Shown: piece after piece, positions 5,237 through 6,652 of the stretch
Numbering within the stretch: the first letter of the stretch is position 1
Layout: each line of letters begins with the position of its first letter
DNA from: Gammaproteobacteria bacterium
Lineage (GTDB): Bacteria > Pseudomonadota > Gammaproteobacteria > GRL18
Assembly: GCA_030632625.1 (NCBI GenBank)
Contig: DAOVUK010000187.1
Location: 1-6,652 of the forward strand
Direction: 5' to 3'
DNA length: 6,652 bases
Translations under genes and position numbers: made by a program
The notes under the pieces: model-generated
Database searches by the model: none
The model's input: only the letters and a program-made list of their open reading frames with translations
Told to the model about the DNA's origin: nothing

Positions 5237-6652
5237 TTAATCTCGTGAGTTCATTTGTATGATAGTGACTGTGCCTTTTGGCGTATTATCCATCATAGAT
5301 AAACTGGCGCCCAGCATCTGACAACGACTTTTAATATTGTTTAGACCCAGTCCGGAATCATGGCTGTTGTTATTTTTCAGGCCGATGCCATTGTCTTTAA
5401 TTTTAAATTCTATCATGCCGTCCCGCAAAGTGCCGTCAAGAGTATAGCTTGTCGTTTGCGCATGATTAATAATATTATTGATCAATTCAATCAGAACTCT
5501 GAATAGTGTGTATTTTTGATAGGGTTTTAGCAAAGAATCTATTTCAGGATTAATTTTTAGTGAATAGTCGGGAAATTCAATGCCTGACAGGTGCTTATTT
5601 ATATAGCTTTGTAAAGCAGCCTCAATACCCAGTAAATCAAGACTATTAGGGTGTAAGTCATCAATCAGGCTGCGTATGGAGGTGGTCATATTGAGCAGCT
5701 GTTCATTAATTTGATGTTTGTCAATATTTTGAGAGTACATGACTTTTCGTGACAGGTGAGTAATGTCGGCTAAAATATGGTCATGCATCTCCATGGATAT
5801 GCGTCTCCTTTCATTCTCTACACCTTCTAACAAAAGGTGTGTATTGGTACTGTTTTTTATTTCATTGCGGATGGCCTTTATAAATAACCCGCTGATAATG
5901 ACAAAGAAGATAAGCAGCAATACGTGCTGCAGGATGAGGATAAAAAGCTCATTTTTACGGTAGTGCGGATTAACGACATCAATTATAGTCCATTGAGTGC
6001 CTTCAATGAGCTGTTCTTCTCCTGCTGCCTGAAGTCTGCTGAGCGAATTTTTCTTTACAGCCAATAATGTCTGCTCATTGATAAATTCAATCTTTTTCTG
6101 CTGATAAGTATTTATTACAAACAGAGAATGATGTTCTATTTGCCGGTTAGCAAGCAATTGCCTTAAAGGTTCAATTGAATAACTGATAAAAAAGACAGCC
6201 TCCTGATGACTATTTGAATTATCAGGATTGAACGAATGCATAATATCATAATGCTGTTTTTTTGAGCCCGGGCTATTGTGTAATCTCAGCAGCGCCTGTT
6301 TTTTATTTTCTGACGTTTGTTTAATATTTTCCTGACATTGAGGGTAGGCAGTAAAAATATCCCGGTTTAAAATTATATTGCCTTCATGATCAGCGATGGT
6401 GAATTCTATATGTTCGGGAAAATAGCCTCGCATTTTGTTTTCAAGCTGTTTTTTCAGAGCCTTGTTCTCCGGCTCGTAATAGAGTCGGGACAGCAGCGGT
6501 TTTTCCTGATTAACAAAAAGTTTAAGTTCCCGCTCTAAAGAAACTAAAATGGTTTCAATTTCACTGGCGGTACTGGTGACAGTCTTGTGAGATAGTTTTT
6601 GGTGATATTGTGAAAATTGTTGATATTTGTAATAAATATCAATACTCAGAAA
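5237..6652 (-). CDS. Membrane sensor histidine kinase, HisKA_3 / HATPase_c type (5' end beyond window)
   Basis: NarX/DesK-like sensor kinase. An ATG lies at 6433, but it has no ribosome binding site and the frame stays open for 73 more codons to the window edge (SHKTVTSTASEIETILVSLE and onward), so the gene is partial here. Numbering from that Met: an extracytoplasmic sensor region runs to about 160, including ADHEGNIILN, typical of Cache-like folds. One membrane segment spans about 163-187 (LILQHVLLLIFFVIISGLF). The phospho-acceptor H217 is in ERRRISMEMHDHI. The ATPase domain has the N box ELINNIINHA (316-325), DNGIGL (347-352) and SGLGL (360-364). A first membrane helix is expected beyond the window. 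The DxxxQ motif after the His reads D-H-I-L-A, lacking the Gln used for phosphatase activity in related kinases. It ends 3 nt before the response regulator, in the same frame. The signal is unknown. Confidence 0.9.
   Translation of the reverse strand, partial: FLSIDIYYKYQQFSQYHQKLSHKTVTSTASEIETILVSLERELKLFVNQEKPLLSRLYYEPENKALKKQLENKMRGYFPEHIEFTIADHEGNIILNRDIFTAYPQCQENIKQTSENKKQALLRLHNSPGSKKQHYDIMHSFNPDNSNSHQEAVFFISYSIEPLRQLLANRQIEHHSLFVINTYQQKKIEFINEQTLLAVKKNSLSRLQAAGEEQLIEGTQWTIIDVVNPHYRKNELFILILQHVLLLIFFVIISGLFIKAIRNEIKNSTNTHLLLEGVENERRRISMEMHDHILADITHLSRKVMYSQNIDKHQINEQLLNMTTSIRSLIDDLHPNSLDLLGIEAALQSYINKHLSGIEFPDYSLKINPEIDSLLKPYQKYTLFRVLIELINNIINHAQTTSYTLDGTLRDGMIEFKIKDNGIGLKNNNSHDSGLGLNNIKSRCQMLGASLSMMDNTPKGTVTIIQMNSRD

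Overview
The window looks like chromosomal DNA of a gammaproteobacterium with fairly A+T-rich genes. I infer this from the DUF3391/HD-GYP protein, the PAS-GGDEF-EAL protein and the HisKA_3-type kinase with a NarL/LuxR-like regulator. I cannot name a genus. There is no tRNA, rRNA, CRISPR array or recognisable transposase.

Layout. (1) Positions 1-142 are a leader with one good -10-like hexamer. (2) Positions 143-3870, plus strand, hold a two-gene operon for cyclic di-GMP metabolism: an HD-GYP phosphodiesterase-type protein, then 2 nt later a large three-PAS GGDEF-EAL protein with its own strong ribosome binding site. Together the two genes carry all three classic c-di-GMP turnover domains. (3) Positions 3871-4477 hold no credible gene. 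Most of this stretch (3932-4386) is one nested, imperfect palindrome, G+C-richer than the genes. It contains two inverted copies of a ~100-bp hairpin unit around a central A+T-rich hairpin, all enclosed by 18-bp terminal inverted repeats. (4) Positions 4478-6652, minus strand, hold a two-component system: a response regulator (4478-5233) and, upstream of it, a membrane histidine kinase (5237-6652) whose 5' end runs off the window. The two operons converge on the palindromic element.

Working together. The HD-GYP and GGDEF-EAL proteins probably set one c-di-GMP output under PAS-sensed control. The kinase senses something in the periplasm, phosphorylates its partner regulator, and that regulator binds DNA. 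Nothing in the sequence links the two systems beyond adjacency.

The best candidate for something undescribed is the palindromic element. Its two units keep a conserved loop (38 of 43 bases identical when one is inverted), while their stem arms differ in sequence yet stay self-complementary. That pattern suggests selection on structure, either as a mobile palindromic repeat or as a structured RNA. Smaller points of interest are the kinase and regulator lying in one frame separated only by TAA AAC TTG, a Lys-to-Trp change in the HD-GYP signature, a missing Gln in the kinase DxxxQ motif, and an insertion in the regulator's DNA-binding domain.
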